In this document: positions 1 through 11,710 of the stretch, piece after piece | How positions within the stretch are numbered: the stretch's first letter is position 1 | Layout: the number at the start of each line of letters is the position of its first letter | NCBI GenBank assembly: GCA_028532985.1 | Contig: JANCIK010000001.1 | Coordinates: forward strand, 1,178,001 to 1,242,000 | Source of the DNA: Stropharia rugosoannulata | Taxonomy: Eukaryota > Basidiomycota > Agaricomycetes > Agaricales > Strophariaceae | DNA length: 64,000 nucleotides | Direction of reading: 5' to 3' | Made by a program: the position numbers and the translations under genes | Notes under the pieces: model-generated | The model's input: the letters and a program-made list of their open reading frames with translations, nothing else | Told to the model about the DNA's origin: nothing | Database searches by the model: none

Positions 1-9
1 ATGAAGGTA

Positions 10-617
10 CAGTCGAACCCCTCATAACCCATAGCCATCCGGAGTCACCCCGGGCTATGGGTTTTGAGGGGTTATGGGTTGCAAGAGGTGCGATAAAAAT
101 AGACCAAAAATATTTTACACTCCAACTTTTTCAAACTCCTAATAATTGTGCTCTACTTGTCGCGCAGCTTCTATGACACCTCTTCGTTATACAAGAATGG
201 CTCCAGTCTGTCGATAACATGTTACTCAATGCCTTTTTTGTTGTCCTACCGCTCTTTGTCGGACAATAAAATGCCCTCTGTCGGAGCTTGAATTCGTTTT
301 TATACCCAAGAAGACCATTTTTGGTTAATTTTCCGAGCATCAATTGGTTCGAGAGTCAGTATGAAAGTAATGATTTTGGATCGAAATGCAATTTTTAAAG
401 TTTTTCAGCCAACAGAGTCATAATTTGGTAAGTCCGGCCCCAATTATGCTGGAACCAAAACCCATACCTGACCTTCACATCCTATGGGTTATGGGTTAGT
501 GCGGACCTATGGGTTATGTGCTGCAAATCCACGCCTACCAACTCGGTGGAAGGACTTTTCTATGGGTTATGAGGGGTTATGGGTTTTGGGGGGCATGGGT
601 TATAAGGGGTTCGACTG
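10..617. mobile_element. MITE with pogo/Tc1-mariner-like inverted repeats
   Basis: A 608-bp unit is bounded by imperfect terminal inverted repeats of about 23 bp. The left end begins CAGTCGAACCCC and the right end finishes GGGGTTCGACTG, with one mismatch seen across the arms. Both ends are flanked by the dinucleotide TA (8-9 and 618-619), the usual target duplication of Tc1/mariner/pogo elements. The CAGTCGAACC start resembles Fot1/pogo-type ends. Inside, the motif TATGGGTT recurs next to each end, as transposase-binding subterminal repeats often do. There is no transposase ORF, so this would be a non-autonomous copy. It lies about 350 bp upstream of the SRPBCC gene. The family assignment rests on the ends only. 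Confidence 0.7.
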
Positions 618-969
618 TACCAGCAGACCTCGCAAAACATACCCATCATTGGAGTACCTTGGAGTATGTACCTAGGTCTTGAACGATCTTCATTTGCGAA
701 ATTTATTGTGTTCCATGTGGTTATGTTGAACCGCACAATTAATCTAGGACAATTCAGGTATCGGGTCAAGGGGCAATCATTTCTTCAATATGTCGCGCAA
801 TATATGGTGACAGGCGTGGAAGAGGCTTCGTGGAGAAGGATGACCGTGCCAGAATATGTTCAGAAGTTAGGTGCCGCATTCCGTAAGTGCCTTGGAAGCT
901 CGAGACATTTAAAATTAGGCTCGCGGGTGCCACAGAAGAAAGCAAGAACTACCCAAAAAAGTTTCAAAC

Positions 970-1627
970 ATGGGCGTCAGCAAATATGCCGCGATTGCAG
1001 TTCTTTTCTCCTCGGTCCTTGGTACAGTCGCTCAGGCGCCGCCGACAAATTTACCTCCTCCCACGACTGGCGTGTTTACTACACAGTCGAGTATCTTAAT
1101 CAATGCGCCCATTGAGGCGGTCTGGGAGGTGCTGTTGGACTTCCCCGCTTATCCAGAATGGAACCCCTTTGTAAGGTGAGAAGGCAGATATGGTTCCGGA
1201 CAGGCGGACGCTGACGCCTTGCAGGTCACAGGTGGTTGCAGATGCGCTGTTTGTGCCGTTGACGGATCAGACCCCGCAGGAGAACAAGCGCCTGATCATC
1301 CAAGCGCAGATCCCCCCGCTGCCTGAACCGGTGGACGCGACGACTCCGCCGAATCTGCTGCATGCGCAGACGTCGTTCGAGAACATTACGACGATCGACC
1401 ATGTCGGCCATCGTGCATCGTGGAGACAGATAATGCTGCCGGCGCCGCTGCTGGACGCGGAGCGGTGGCAGGCGCTGAGCGTGTTCGAGGGGCAGACGTT
1501 CTACGAGGCGCGGGAGGTGTTTGGGGGGCCGGTGGGATACATAGTGGACGCGGCGTTCGCGATGGGGCTGCAGGAGGGATTCGACGCACAGGGGCGGGCG
1601 CTCAAGGCACGGGCGGAGGGGTTATAA
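970..1627 (+). CDS. Secreted SRPBCC-fold (polyketide cyclase/dehydrase-like) protein
   Basis: Two exons (970-1175, 1225-1627) joined across a 49-bp GT-AG intron encode 202 residues. The first ~23 residues form a signal peptide: a short basic start, a hydrophobic core, then an Ala-X-Ala cleavage site. The rest has the START/SRPBCC opening pattern, with 'INAPIEAVWEVLLDF' followed by 'YPEWNPF', which is typical of the ligand-binding helix-grip fold. Such proteins bind hydrophobic ligands; the ligand here is unknown. The second exon is GC-rich compared with the flanking DNA. The splice join restores the motif WNPFVRSQ. Family membership is fairly clear, but no enzymatic role can be claimed. Confidence 0.75.
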
Positions 1628-1820
1628 TAGTTAGAGCTTGTAGTTGTAGCACATGGGATGACGCCAGTGATTGGCTGTGCCGTCTGGGCACAACAAGCGT
1701 CAATAAAGGGGATGGAAGCCGTCTGTGGCAGTGGCTCTGCTCCTCCACCACACAGCCGGCCTTCATTCTCCTTCTCCCTCCTTATATACTTATCTATCTC
1801 CTCCGCACCCGCAGAGCCTC

Positions 1821-2909
1821 ATGTCTTCCCAAGCTCCTGTGCGTTGCGCGCCGTTCTGCTCGCTGTCCCCCCTGCTCACCCCATGCGCCCCCTAGATTCG
1901 GAGGAAGCTTGTCATTGTCGGCGACGGCACGTACTTTTTCATCATGACAGGCCCTCTGCTGGCTCAGACAGCCCTTGCTCGACAGGTGCCTGTGGAAAGA
2001 CCTCGTTGCTGTGCTCGTTTGCGCTGGGAGAGTTCCCCAAGGAATACGTGCGTCCAGTTTCTTCCGAGCACTCCTTCGGGCCCTAACACCGCCGTGGTCT
2101 ACGTTAGCAACCAAGTGTGTGCTCTGCGCTGCACGCTGCTGTCACGCGCTGTACTAATGTCCTCCACCCGAACTACAGCCGTCTTCGATAACTACGTCGC
2201 CGAGATCAGACTCGATGAGAAGCCAGTGCAGCTCGCGCTATGGGATACCGCGTATGTTTATTCCACACCACTATATTTGGATCTGCTAAGAAGCACGTTC
2301 TCGGCCTTCCAGCGGTCAGGAAGAGTATGAAGTAGGCCTCGATTCTCTTTCCGACATCCGCAGCTGTTAACGTAAAGATAATCTCCAGCGCCTTCGCCCC
2401 ATGTCGTATTCCAAATCTCACGTCATCCTCATTGCCTTCGCCATCGATACACCGGATTCATTAGAAAATGTAACATCAAAGGTGCGGTCAGCTGTGCGTC
2501 CTCCTGACAGCGGCTCACTGCTGTGTTGCAGTGGATTGAAGAAGTCCGCCGGATTTGCGGACCTGTTATACCAGTTATTCTCGTCGGCTGCAAAGTCGAC
2601 CTGCGGCCAACAGATGAGGAACTCGCCTCCTCACCGGATATCGCGCGAAGATTCGTGTCCCGGGAACAGGGTGAACGTGTTGCCAACATGATTGGTGCCC
2701 GCGCCTACAAAGAGTGTTCGGCCTTGAAGATCGAGGGTGTTGACGAGGTCTTCGAAACCGCCACCCGCGCCAGTATGCTGATGCGCGACGGTGTCCCGAG
2801 TAACGGTGCTAATGCTGACACTGCCAAGCACCACAGAAGGCGGAGTAGCGGGCGCACCACCGAGGAACGCGAAGAAAAAAAAACCTGGGGGTGCTGTCTT
2901 GTTTCTTGA
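1821..2909 (+). CDS. RHO2: Rho-family small GTPase, Rho2-like
   Basis: Eight exons (1821-1838, 1896-1926, 1986-2047, 2108-2114, 2179-2251, 2313-2331, 2389-2481, 2532-2909) encode 226 residues. Visible motifs are the P-loop GDGACGKTS near residue 15, switch I EYQPTVFDNYV, the G3 box WDTAGQEEY, the VGCK nucleotide-base box and the C-terminal CLVS prenylation box with an extra upstream Cys for palmitoylation. Sequence around the switch and insert regions fits the Rho2 class better than Rho1 or Rho4. Rho2 GTPases act at the plasma membrane in cell-wall integrity and polarity signalling. Two oddities: one exon is only 7 nt, and the P-loop intron appears to use a GC donor. The subfamily call is from memory of homologues. 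Confidence 0.88.
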
Positions 2910-5879
2910 GTTACGCCGGACAATATGTGCCTCCTGTTTCTCTCTGTATATCTCCTCCCCGCTGCTCGCACACCGATACACCACGGACTCATAATACGGA
3001 CGCGCACGCTCTATGTATGTTCCGCACACCCCTGTCTTTGCATCTACAATTCATGTTATATCTTGGTTCATACATATTTAATGTTCTTGCAAGATATAGA
3101 TATAGCGACTATGTAGCTCGTCCCAAGCATCTTGTTGTTTGTAATTGCCCCTCTTGTTATCTGGATTTACATTGTCTTTTTGTATCGTCCTCCTTGAGTC
3201 TTCCCGTTCTGTACCGCACCCGTAGTGCTCCCGCAGCACTTTGACAGCACTCTGATACCTGTGGGCCCACTTTAAAATAGAGCCATTTATCTATCCTTGG
3301 ATTTGACAGACGGAATGGCACTTTGACATGACATCATGTGATGGTTCCGCTTTGGCCGGCGTTCTGTGATTCGCCCAGCGTCGCTCTGACCCGATCAGCG
3401 CCAACGTAAGCGCCGACCAGCACCTTGCCGTGCACGTTCGTGTGTGGGCTTCTGCAGGCTTCTGCCGCGTGCTGGGAAAACGTTGCGGGCGCGATGCTGA
3501 AGCATGTTCGAGACCGCTTTCTAGTCCAGGTAGCCATCTGCCCCATTCCTCTCCGGGTTAAGCCGAGTTTCTAGCTGGACGATAAATTATCTAGCACTTA
3601 TATGCTTGTTCAATGTTCACATCTCAGCTCAGGAGGGCCAAGGGCCCAAGTGCAATGTGTCGGAACCGGCCGAGAGAGTGTTGTACCGAACACCTGATGA
3701 GCGCTAACGCGATTAATGCGCTGACCAAGTGAGTGATCCTGAGCTGCTTGAGTAAGTGCTATCTATGTAGGTCTTGGGAAAACGGGATGGGCGACCCTTA
3801 CTTCCACCGGACGTTTGTTTCGCCGACGGCTTCTCATGCACATGGAGAAATTTTGGCGCGTTCAATGAACACAGAACGAAGGGCTCAACACAGTCAGTGA
3901 AATTGAATGTCGAATGGTCCATCTGGCATAGTGCACATTCGATCGGTTTAAATTGAAAGAGGACAGGCTGGGACAAGACAGCATTCAATAGCATTAAATA
4001 TGCTCTGCAGCACGCGTTGGCACCAGGTCATTTGCATTTCTTGATTAGTTGTATTCAAAATACATTCAATTGCATTCAATTATCAGAGTCTTGCATGCGA
4101 ACAAAACGCCTGTTATCGCTGGATATCAGCGTACAAAAAGCTCTGGGCCCAAAGCTTAAAGTTTTAAGGTTGGAATCCAATTCATACAAGTACATATAGT
4201 ACTCACAGTAAGCATCTGTCTGAAATTTAGCGGTCCATAACGTGTCCTACATAACTGAGAAACTGAGATGTTGACGGACCTATGTAATCGCCCAGTTCTG
4301 ACCTAACCTGTCCCTGTCTCAAGATACGCGGGCCAGGGACGCTCTCATCCCGATTACGCTTCAGAGAGGAAAATGAAGATCTGCACTATTAAACCGAACT
4401 ATGTACCACTTAGCGGCCAAGACTGATTAGCGACAAAGGTGTGTTGAGCGCGCCTACAGGCTACAGCAATAGCCGACAGTATCTAGCTGATTAAAAGAGT
4501 GTCCGAGATTCTCGAGGATCAAAACCTGATTCGCAAAACAAAGAGAACACTTACAAAGCATGTACATGTCCACTATAGCACCTTTGGCTGATACGATAGA
4601 GCTAGTAAGCATCAAGGGAAGGGAAAGATGTTGACTAGTACGTAGAAAGTTAGGAGAGAGCTTGAAATGATTGGATTCATTGATGAAGAATGTTAGTTGG
4701 AGAAACTGGTATGATCTATGAACTTATCTTGCTCTCCATTTTACATACATAGTAGAGCGGCTGGAGAGGCTCTCAGCTTTGTTCTCATATTAATATCTTA
4801 AGTAACTCACTCGGACCGAGTTCCAAAACCTAAGTTACTCAAATTATCCTAGTCTTCCTCAAGTATTTAATCTCCCAGTAGAATGCATACAGATTATCTG
4901 CATTTCCAAGTCGGAGGGTAGCTGTAATAACTTCCCTGTCCACGTAAAAGCGCTCTGCATCTGTACCATTTGTTTGGGCACCCTTGACAATGACTAAGCC
5001 CAGCAAGATATGGACTTCTATAAATAGCAGTTAATATGCCAAATATAGAAATCAGCGCTAAGCACTACAATGCGCGTTCAAGAAATGTGTGCAGGTGCCC
5101 ATTGCTATGGACTGACAGTTAACTCTACCTCTTTACTACCTATAACTCAAAGCACTGCAAGGCCATGTATTCAAACACTCCTGATTCATGCCAGTCTTCC
5201 TAACACCGGTGGCCTACTATGAACAAATATCAAAGGAATAGTCACTCACCGAAAGATAGTTGTAGCTATCGGCTGTGTAAGCAATAAGAAATAAAGCTGA
5301 AGCTTGAGAGGCCAAAATATCTCAGTTAATTAACGAGCCACGTTAGCTATTGTTCAATGAAAGGCGGCTCACTGGCAGTGTGTATCCAAGCTTGGTGTTT
5401 GGACCATCCATAGGTCCTTGAGCGCTTGTGTCGGTACTTGGTGATACTAACAAGGGGAATGAGATATACTATCCTTTGTAAACTACATTCTATCCTAATT
5501 ATTTCATCTGCCAAGCTCTCTGACTCTCTTTGTCATAGCTATGTTCTCTATGTATCAAAGAATGTCACTGATGGGCCGTCTGTAAATGGAGCGGTATGCG
5601 CTTTGCGACGAAAACGCCGTAGACAGTGGCATAATGCAGCTTTTACTATTTGCTAACTCAGGCCCTTGCGAGCACATATACTCGAACAATTTACAATTAC
5701 AAAGATACCGACGCGCCCTGTGTGACCCCCAGGCGCATAAAAGTGGCTTGCTCTCGAGCCCCCCGATGCATTGTAAATAAAGACGCCGACCAAGCCACAT
5801 ACTGCTTCTCCCAGAGTATTTAAACTACCTGCGTATGTGCAGTTCGCCATCAACTTCCCCACACAGCTACTGCACTACC
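2910..5879. other. Gene-poor AT-rich intergenic stretch
   Basis: About 3 kb with no open frame that looks like protein and no splice-compatible exon series. The first ~150 bp is probably the 3' UTR of the Rho2 gene. A small nested inverted repeat (AGTAACT...AGTTACT around ACTCGG/CCGAGT) sits at 4801-4839. I saw no tRNA or transposon ends. Confidence 0.5.
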
Positions 5880-7032
5880 ATGTTCCCCCTCGCGCTCCTC
5901 CCTACCATTTCAGATGACCTGGCCAAGATACCGTACGTCCATCTAACGTGCAAGATGATACAGGCTGACCCATTTGCATAGCGCAAGAGTCGCTTTAACT
6001 TACCAAAATTCGTTTATGAAGGTGGGCACTATTCAATTTGTGTGCGACAACATCACTGATAAAATCACGCTCAGAATGCTGTGATTCGCGGTCTTAACAA
6101 TATCCATGAATGTGCCCATAAGGCAAATCCAACCCATCTAGCATTCCGCTCATTCATGGAATATATTGAGGTAGTCTGCGACATCACCACGTTACATATT
6201 CAAGGTAGCCTCGTCTTTCACGAGTTTGGTGTAGGAGATACTGATGCTCTCCCAGGCGACGAGGTATTTTGCAAAGCCTTGTTGAGCTACAACAAATCGT
6301 ATCCTATACCGAGCCCTAAGAATATGTCCGCGGCAACGACCGCGCTCGCTTCTCTGCGTCGACTGGCTTCGGAGTGGAAGAAGGTGCGACTCCACAAGTC
6401 AGTTTTGACAAGTCATCCTAACGCGATCGTCGTAGAACGGAGGCAAATCCTATCAGCCAGGGCAGATTCTGAGCATTTTGAATGGATTGGAAGGTGCATT
6501 GGTTGAGGTCTTCTACAAGCAGGTAAATCCGCTAGACCCGCCTGGACCTGCAGTCAGAGTATGGACTAAACGCGACACAAGGTTCCTAGGTTCGCAGATA
6601 GTGCCGTACCAGGGAATATTACAGATGCACAAATGACTCAGTTGATCAAAGGTCTGTTCAATATAGCGTTCCTAAGACCCCAGTGAGCAGGAGCTGATAG
6701 TTTCACAGAAAACGTGATTTGGTTGACCAGCAACAGCGACATCAACATTCTGCTCCCGTAAGAAAAGATTTTGTCCCATATGTTGACGTTACCGTGACTG
6801 ACAATCCCTCAAGATTCAGCATAGGTCACCACGATATCAAGCAATCAAAGTTCTGGCCACCAACCACACCAGAGGCTTTTGTTGCTATGCCTGAGCTGGT
6901 CAAGAAGTTTGCGTCGTAAGTGATTCTTCAATTAGCTATCATCTTCATTAATTCATGCGGATAAATTGCAGTGTCTGGGCATTCAGTCCTTTCGACCCCG
7001 TTACCAGACGCGAACAAAAGCATGTCTTCTAA
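5880..7032 (+). CDS. Hemerythrin-like domain protein, iron ligands apparently lost
   Basis: Nine exons (5880-5932, 5982-6021, 6075-6204, 6256-6383, 6436-6522, 6582-6651, 6709-6757, 6814-6915, 6972-7032) give 239 residues, every junction GT-AG and in phase. The fold signature of the fungal hemerythrin-like family is visible: NAVIRGLNNI near residue 32, a helical middle, and the C-terminal FWPP ... VWAFSPFDP block. In canonical members the helix start is HNxxIRGLN and the second helix carries HHxxEE. Here these read NAVIRGLN and LHIQGDE, so the di-iron site looks incomplete. The protein may be structural or bind something else. It converges on ISA2, with 121 bp between the stops. Identity is moderately sure. 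Confidence 0.65.
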
Positions 7033-7153
7033 CCTCGATCGGCGAATTCACATAGTTCTCTGCAGCTTTTCTGATGAGTAGTGTATTGATATCGATACAG
7101 AAATGATAGTGTACATCGAACCTATATGTGTTCCCAATAATATAATGCCCTCG

Positions 7154-7867
7154 TTACTCCTTCAATTCCCAACTCACCCCGCACCCACATCCACTCCCCT
7201 TGGCTTGGGGGTTATGCGAGATCTGAAAGCTGCTGCCGATGAGTTCGGTGGCGAAATCCACTGTGGAGCCGTTGAGAAGAGTTAACGACACAGCGTCCAC
7301 GAGGATATTAGAGGGCTTGATGCTTGGATGACTAAACTGACTGAGAGCGAGAAAGTTTAGTTTAACACTTTTCATCGCGGAACTGTACGCGTAGCTCACT
7401 AGTCATCTGGTCCACGACTAGTCGCGAGGTTCATCTTGTACTGGTATCCGTGGCATCCACCCGACTCGACTGATATCCGCAGTCCAATGTCCGCGTTTTT
7501 CTCGCGTTCGGCGATCTTCATTAATTGCTTTACTACCGTCAGCAAGGAAGCCCGTCTCCAAGGTTATGGGACTCACTTCTGCTGCTCGATCTGTTATTTC
7601 GAGCTTCACCTGCTCCGGTGGAAGAAGTTCCACATCGAGTTCTTCTTTCTCAATATCTACTTGTGTCGGCGAGAAGAGGACGACGGTCGGCTGGGAGGGT
7701 AGAGACGTTGCTAGGGCTGCCGTTCTGGGTATAGTCGTCGACAAGTGTCGTCGTGGAAGATGTGATGTTTGCAGAACAGCTCGGTGTATCGGGCAGGACC
7801 GTGATGCTGGGGTACTGCGAGGGATAAGCCGACATACTGCCTTGGACAGCCTGAGAGGATGTGACAT
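7154..7867 (-). CDS. ISA2: Mitochondrial iron-sulfur cluster assembly protein ISA2 (A-type carrier)
   Basis: Three exons on the minus strand (7577-7867, 7400-7527, 7154-7340) encode 201 residues. The N-terminal ~55 residues are rich in Arg, Ser and Thr with no acidic residues, as in a mitochondrial presequence. The A-type scaffold domain follows, with the conserved cysteines in SGGCHGYQY and GSGCGCG near the C-terminus. ISA2 works with ISA1 and IBA57 to mature [4Fe-4S] proteins in the mitochondrial matrix. A longer in-frame start exists at 7993, but the ATG at 7867 begins a presequence of usual length and was chosen. Confidence 0.92.
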
Positions 7868-9960
7868 CTGGGCGCCTGTATTTGAGGTGGTCCGTATACA
7901 ACAGGCTGTATTCGAAGCGGTGGGTTGGAGAAGGGATACAAGTTGGATGATTAATGGTCGAACTGTGTAATTGCAGCGGCAGTGCAAGCCCAATGTCCGG
8001 AGTCCGGCCTCCGGAGCCTAGACTCATTTTCTCGCGGTCTTGTGATTGCTAATTTATTAAGATCAGCCGGGCCGATCCCGACTTGTTTGTCCTTCAACTC
8101 CGTCTGGGCGCGAACAACTCACAGAGTAGCTTTGAACCCGGAAGGTACATTATCCTGCTTTTTAAATTTCCTGTACAGATGTGACACCTCCTACCTAGTT
8201 TCTTTCCCTTGTTATGTATTCATACGTGCTCCAGCTCCGCTGCAAGTTCGACGGATTTGAAGCTGGACCGACTGCCTTGCGACTACCAGCGGTGTGTGGC
8301 ATGGGTATTTATTAATCTAATTCCTCATAAACAGATTGAATATGTAAATATATAAGCATGAAGGCTTAAGAAGCACTTGGAGAAAGAGCTTACTGGTCCT
8401 CAAGCTACATCTTCTTCATCGTTCACTGTTAACAGGGTTTTATCTAACGGTGTGCTATTGCTAATTGTCAGGTCAATTAATTTGGGGCGTAAAACTCCTG
8501 TCTGCGTCCAACATATGGACATTAAAATCTGCTTAATATTACCTTGTATTGCACCAAAATATCTTTCCGATATATTGTCTGCCTTCTTCAACGTCACTAG
8601 CTATAATCTAACGCAGGTGGTGATATCCCGGTCGCCGAATCCTCTCGTGTCCCCAAAGATTCCAACCCTGCGATCTAAGCAATATAAACGGACTCCGTCT
8701 TCCAGGGCCTTGTGTATGCAAGCTTCTTGCAATGCGTGCTTTGACTTGCTAGGCTGAGGGGTGACAGCCAGTCATGCCCGCTGCTAGAATTCCCCATTAT
8801 CCAATCAGCGCCGGGTTCAGCTCGTGGCATTTCACGGTCAGATCATCCCCCTGTAAGGACGTGTCCTTCCCTCTCGGAGAATTCTTTCCAACGACTGGTG
8901 ATTGGTAGGCGTGGCTGTCACTTCACGATTCTCAGCTACTGACCAGTGGGCACAATCATCCTTTCTTGGGCGTATTTCTCTAGTGTCTGATTGGATTTAA
9001 TTTTGGTACATCCACAAAGGATGCACAAGCTGTATTACATTTTAACGCCACATAGACCTCTAGCCTCTAGCTCTGTGCCATTTTCCACTTGATGGGGATT
9101 AAAAGGTTAAGGCTCGCCGGGTGGTAGAAGTGTACCGAGTTCGAAACAAATTGGAAGCTGCTGCGACGATAATATAGGTAGCTTTCCAATGCTCCTGGCT
9201 GCATTTACAGTGCGCATTTTTACGTTTACGAACCCTTTATGATCCTGTTGTGCATCCCATGAACTAGGTTAGGGAGTTAACAGTGTGATGTCTGTTGAAT
9301 AGCCTTGATTCATCGACATCGTGTAGAAAGAATAAATCTGCATACAGACGATCTGGCAGGGGCTGCTGGGGGTATTATTTGTGTGCAGTTCAACGTCGTG
9401 AGCATAAATTCTGCAGTACTTGTATCAATAATCGATTAAATAAGTGTCTGTGCTATCCCCTAAACGGGCTTAGCCGGGGAAAATGGAATTTGGAGGGTGA
9501 AAGCAGCCCTGGTACGAGAAATGGGACCCTGACCGGTATGCCTTCCCTCAAGGCGCGCTTAAAGACCCGATTCTGAATAGTTTCGAAATAATGGGGACTT
9601 GTTGGGGACTTGGTGAATGTGCATTGTTTGTCGAGAACCTCTTATTCGGCTGTTTTGGAATTCGGCTCATGGCGGTTGGAAGTGACTCATTCGCTTGTGA
9701 GCTTGATGCATTATCAGCAGCGCATGAGACGGTCGAAGCAGAGCAGACAGAGAGCCGGCTGAGGGTCTGAAGGAGCGAATACAGAAAGTTGGGTGGAAGT
9801 GATCCCGATCAGCAATGACAGAGGATATAAATGACCGTGCGAAAGGCGGCAGTCCCGCTGGAATTATGCCAGTGGGGTATCAGCATGTCATGCATCATGT
9901 CCGACATCTAACTCATCTTGTTTGTCAATCTGACCGTGTACCCTTCGGACACGCCCTGGC
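7868..9960. other. Intergenic region
   Basis: About 2.1 kb between the ISA2 start and the CRAL-TRIO gene. It should contain both promoters. Scattered open frames lack coding character. A short direct repeat of GGGGACTTG occurs at 9593-9611. Nothing else is recognisable. Confidence 0.5.
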
Positions 9961-11460
9961 ATGGAAACTATACAGCGCCTGCAAAAAAACGCGGATGCTC
10001 TTTTAGATCAGTATCAGACAAACTTGGAGGATGTCTACAGCTTGCAAGACACGTTAATCCGCGACGTCCTGCCCTCGGTCGCGGACGAGCTTGAGCTCAC
10101 TCCGGAGCGTCGGGAATGGGGAAAGGAATGGCTTTCTGATACATGTACGTAAATTTGTCTAATCAGCACTTCCCTCGTCGACCAACGGTCAACTAAGCAT
10201 CTATTTTCCGCATTGCAAGGGTGAGTCTTGTGCACCTTTCTCCTTACAAGTGCTAGAAAGCCTTCTGTCTAGCGCAATAAGTTCACGCGATCGTTCTCTC
10301 TAGAAGCTGCGCAGAAGGTATTGATATGGCGTCTATCCAATCTCTGGCCCGTCGAGCCCCCATCATTGGTTCCCAACGTCCACTGCCTTCCTCCCGACAT
10401 CCGCGACCGATTTGGCAGAGCAGTACTGATAATTGAGACTGCCCCGGTGGACCAGTCGGTGGATTCGCAGAAACGTTCCATTATTCTTGCTTTCGAGCAG
10501 TTGCGAATACACTTAAGGAGATTGTACGACAGCTCGGAGGATCACCGAAACCCACCCCTTCAGTACATAGCTCTACTGGATTTGAGTCAATTATCGTTCC
10601 AAAGCTTGGTGAGTCGCCGTCCGACTCGTCGAATAGAGTATTCAACTGTTGAAAAGAATATAGACCTTGTCACTTGGACGGTCCGCGAACTGGTGCCGCG
10701 TTTCCCCGGCATGCTTGCTGGTGGTAAGCGTCCGATTTATCAACCAGGAATTAGCCTCACGTTATCTTATATCAGTCTTCATGCTAAACTATTCATGGGC
10801 CCACTCTGGTCTCTGGGCCATTTTCAAGTAGGTCAAAGTGATTTACCCAGCTCGGCCGCAGCGAAAAACTAGCATGAATTATAGACAACTGTTGCCAGAA
10901 ACCGCGCTCTCTAGAATATTCTTCGCGTCAAACTCAGAATTACTGGACTACTTCAGTCCTTCTACCCTACCGCAAGGTGAGGATGCCTTTGCCTGTCGCC
11001 TTTAATGGCAGTGTCTGAAACTGAGCGTGCATTATGCGCAGACTACGGTGGGAATCTACCCTCCTTGGCAGTACTCGAGGATCCAATACGTCCTAAACTA
11101 CCACAACCTTTAGAAGGCACGGGGATAACGATCACGGACTTACAAGCAATCGAAGCACCAAAACCAAAACCAGGTCTCATCTCAATTCTATCGCTTTCAC
11201 CGACCTCGATCTTAAATCCTTTTTTTGGGTATCCAATCTCAACGCTCTCAACCAAGAACAATAACCGTCCAACCCTTCGTCATGGACGCCGCAGAAAGCG
11301 AGATCTAGCACGGACACTTGCTACACTGTTTTGGATTCGATGGCGTAAAACCATTGCCTTTACACTATCAATTACTGTCGTGCTGTTTGCCCTTAAGGTT
11401 GCATTCAGAAATAGGAATTTGCCCCTCCCCAAGAGGCTTTCCCGGCTCATTTCCCGGTGA
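9961..11460 (+). CDS. CRAL-TRIO (Sec14-like) domain protein with C-terminal membrane segment
   Basis: Seven exons (9961-10144, 10198-10220, 10273-10608, 10657-10723, 10776-10827, 10885-10976, 11042-11460) encode 390 residues. An N-terminal helical bundle with the pattern FRIARRNKF...EAAQKVLIWRL leads into a lipid-binding domain: VLIIETAP, YIALLDLSQLS, VPRFPGML, VFMLNYSW and the closing DYGGNLP, all at expected CRAL-TRIO positions. After a linker rich in Pro and Ser, a hydrophobic segment (IAFTLSITVVLFALKVAF) lies about 20 residues from the end and is flanked by basic residues, suggesting a tail anchor. Sec14-type proteins exchange phospholipids between membranes; the ligand here is unknown. 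Confidence 0.85.
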
Positions 11461-11710
11461 TGAGTGCGCTGTTGAATAGGCGTTTACTCTGAAGTTGATG
11501 CCCTCTAGTGCTTTCATATATTCCTTCCTTCCAATAGGTTATACCCCGTCCGACTCGGAAATATAATAGAAATCCTCCTTTCACCTTCGCGGCTTATTAG
11601 GTTATAAATCGCGGTAACCTTAACCGCAAGGATATAAGTCTAGGTATGTATACAATTCATAAAGGTCATTAGAGAGTAAATTACAGACATGGTTACTTCC
11701 GGCGAACCAC

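Noticed and set aside
1420..1947. A GC-rich 175-codon frame over the SRPBCC gene
   Set aside because: It is an alternative frame of the SRPBCC exon, which has a signal peptide and domain support.
4801..4839. Nested inverted repeat as a transposon end or terminator
   Set aside because: Arms are only 6-7 bp with no flanking duplication; likely chance in AT-rich DNA.
6719..6919. A frameshift in the hemerythrin-like gene between 6757 and 6814
   Set aside because: A 56-bp GT-AG intron (6758-6813) restores the frame and gives LLPFSIGHHD, so no mutation is needed.
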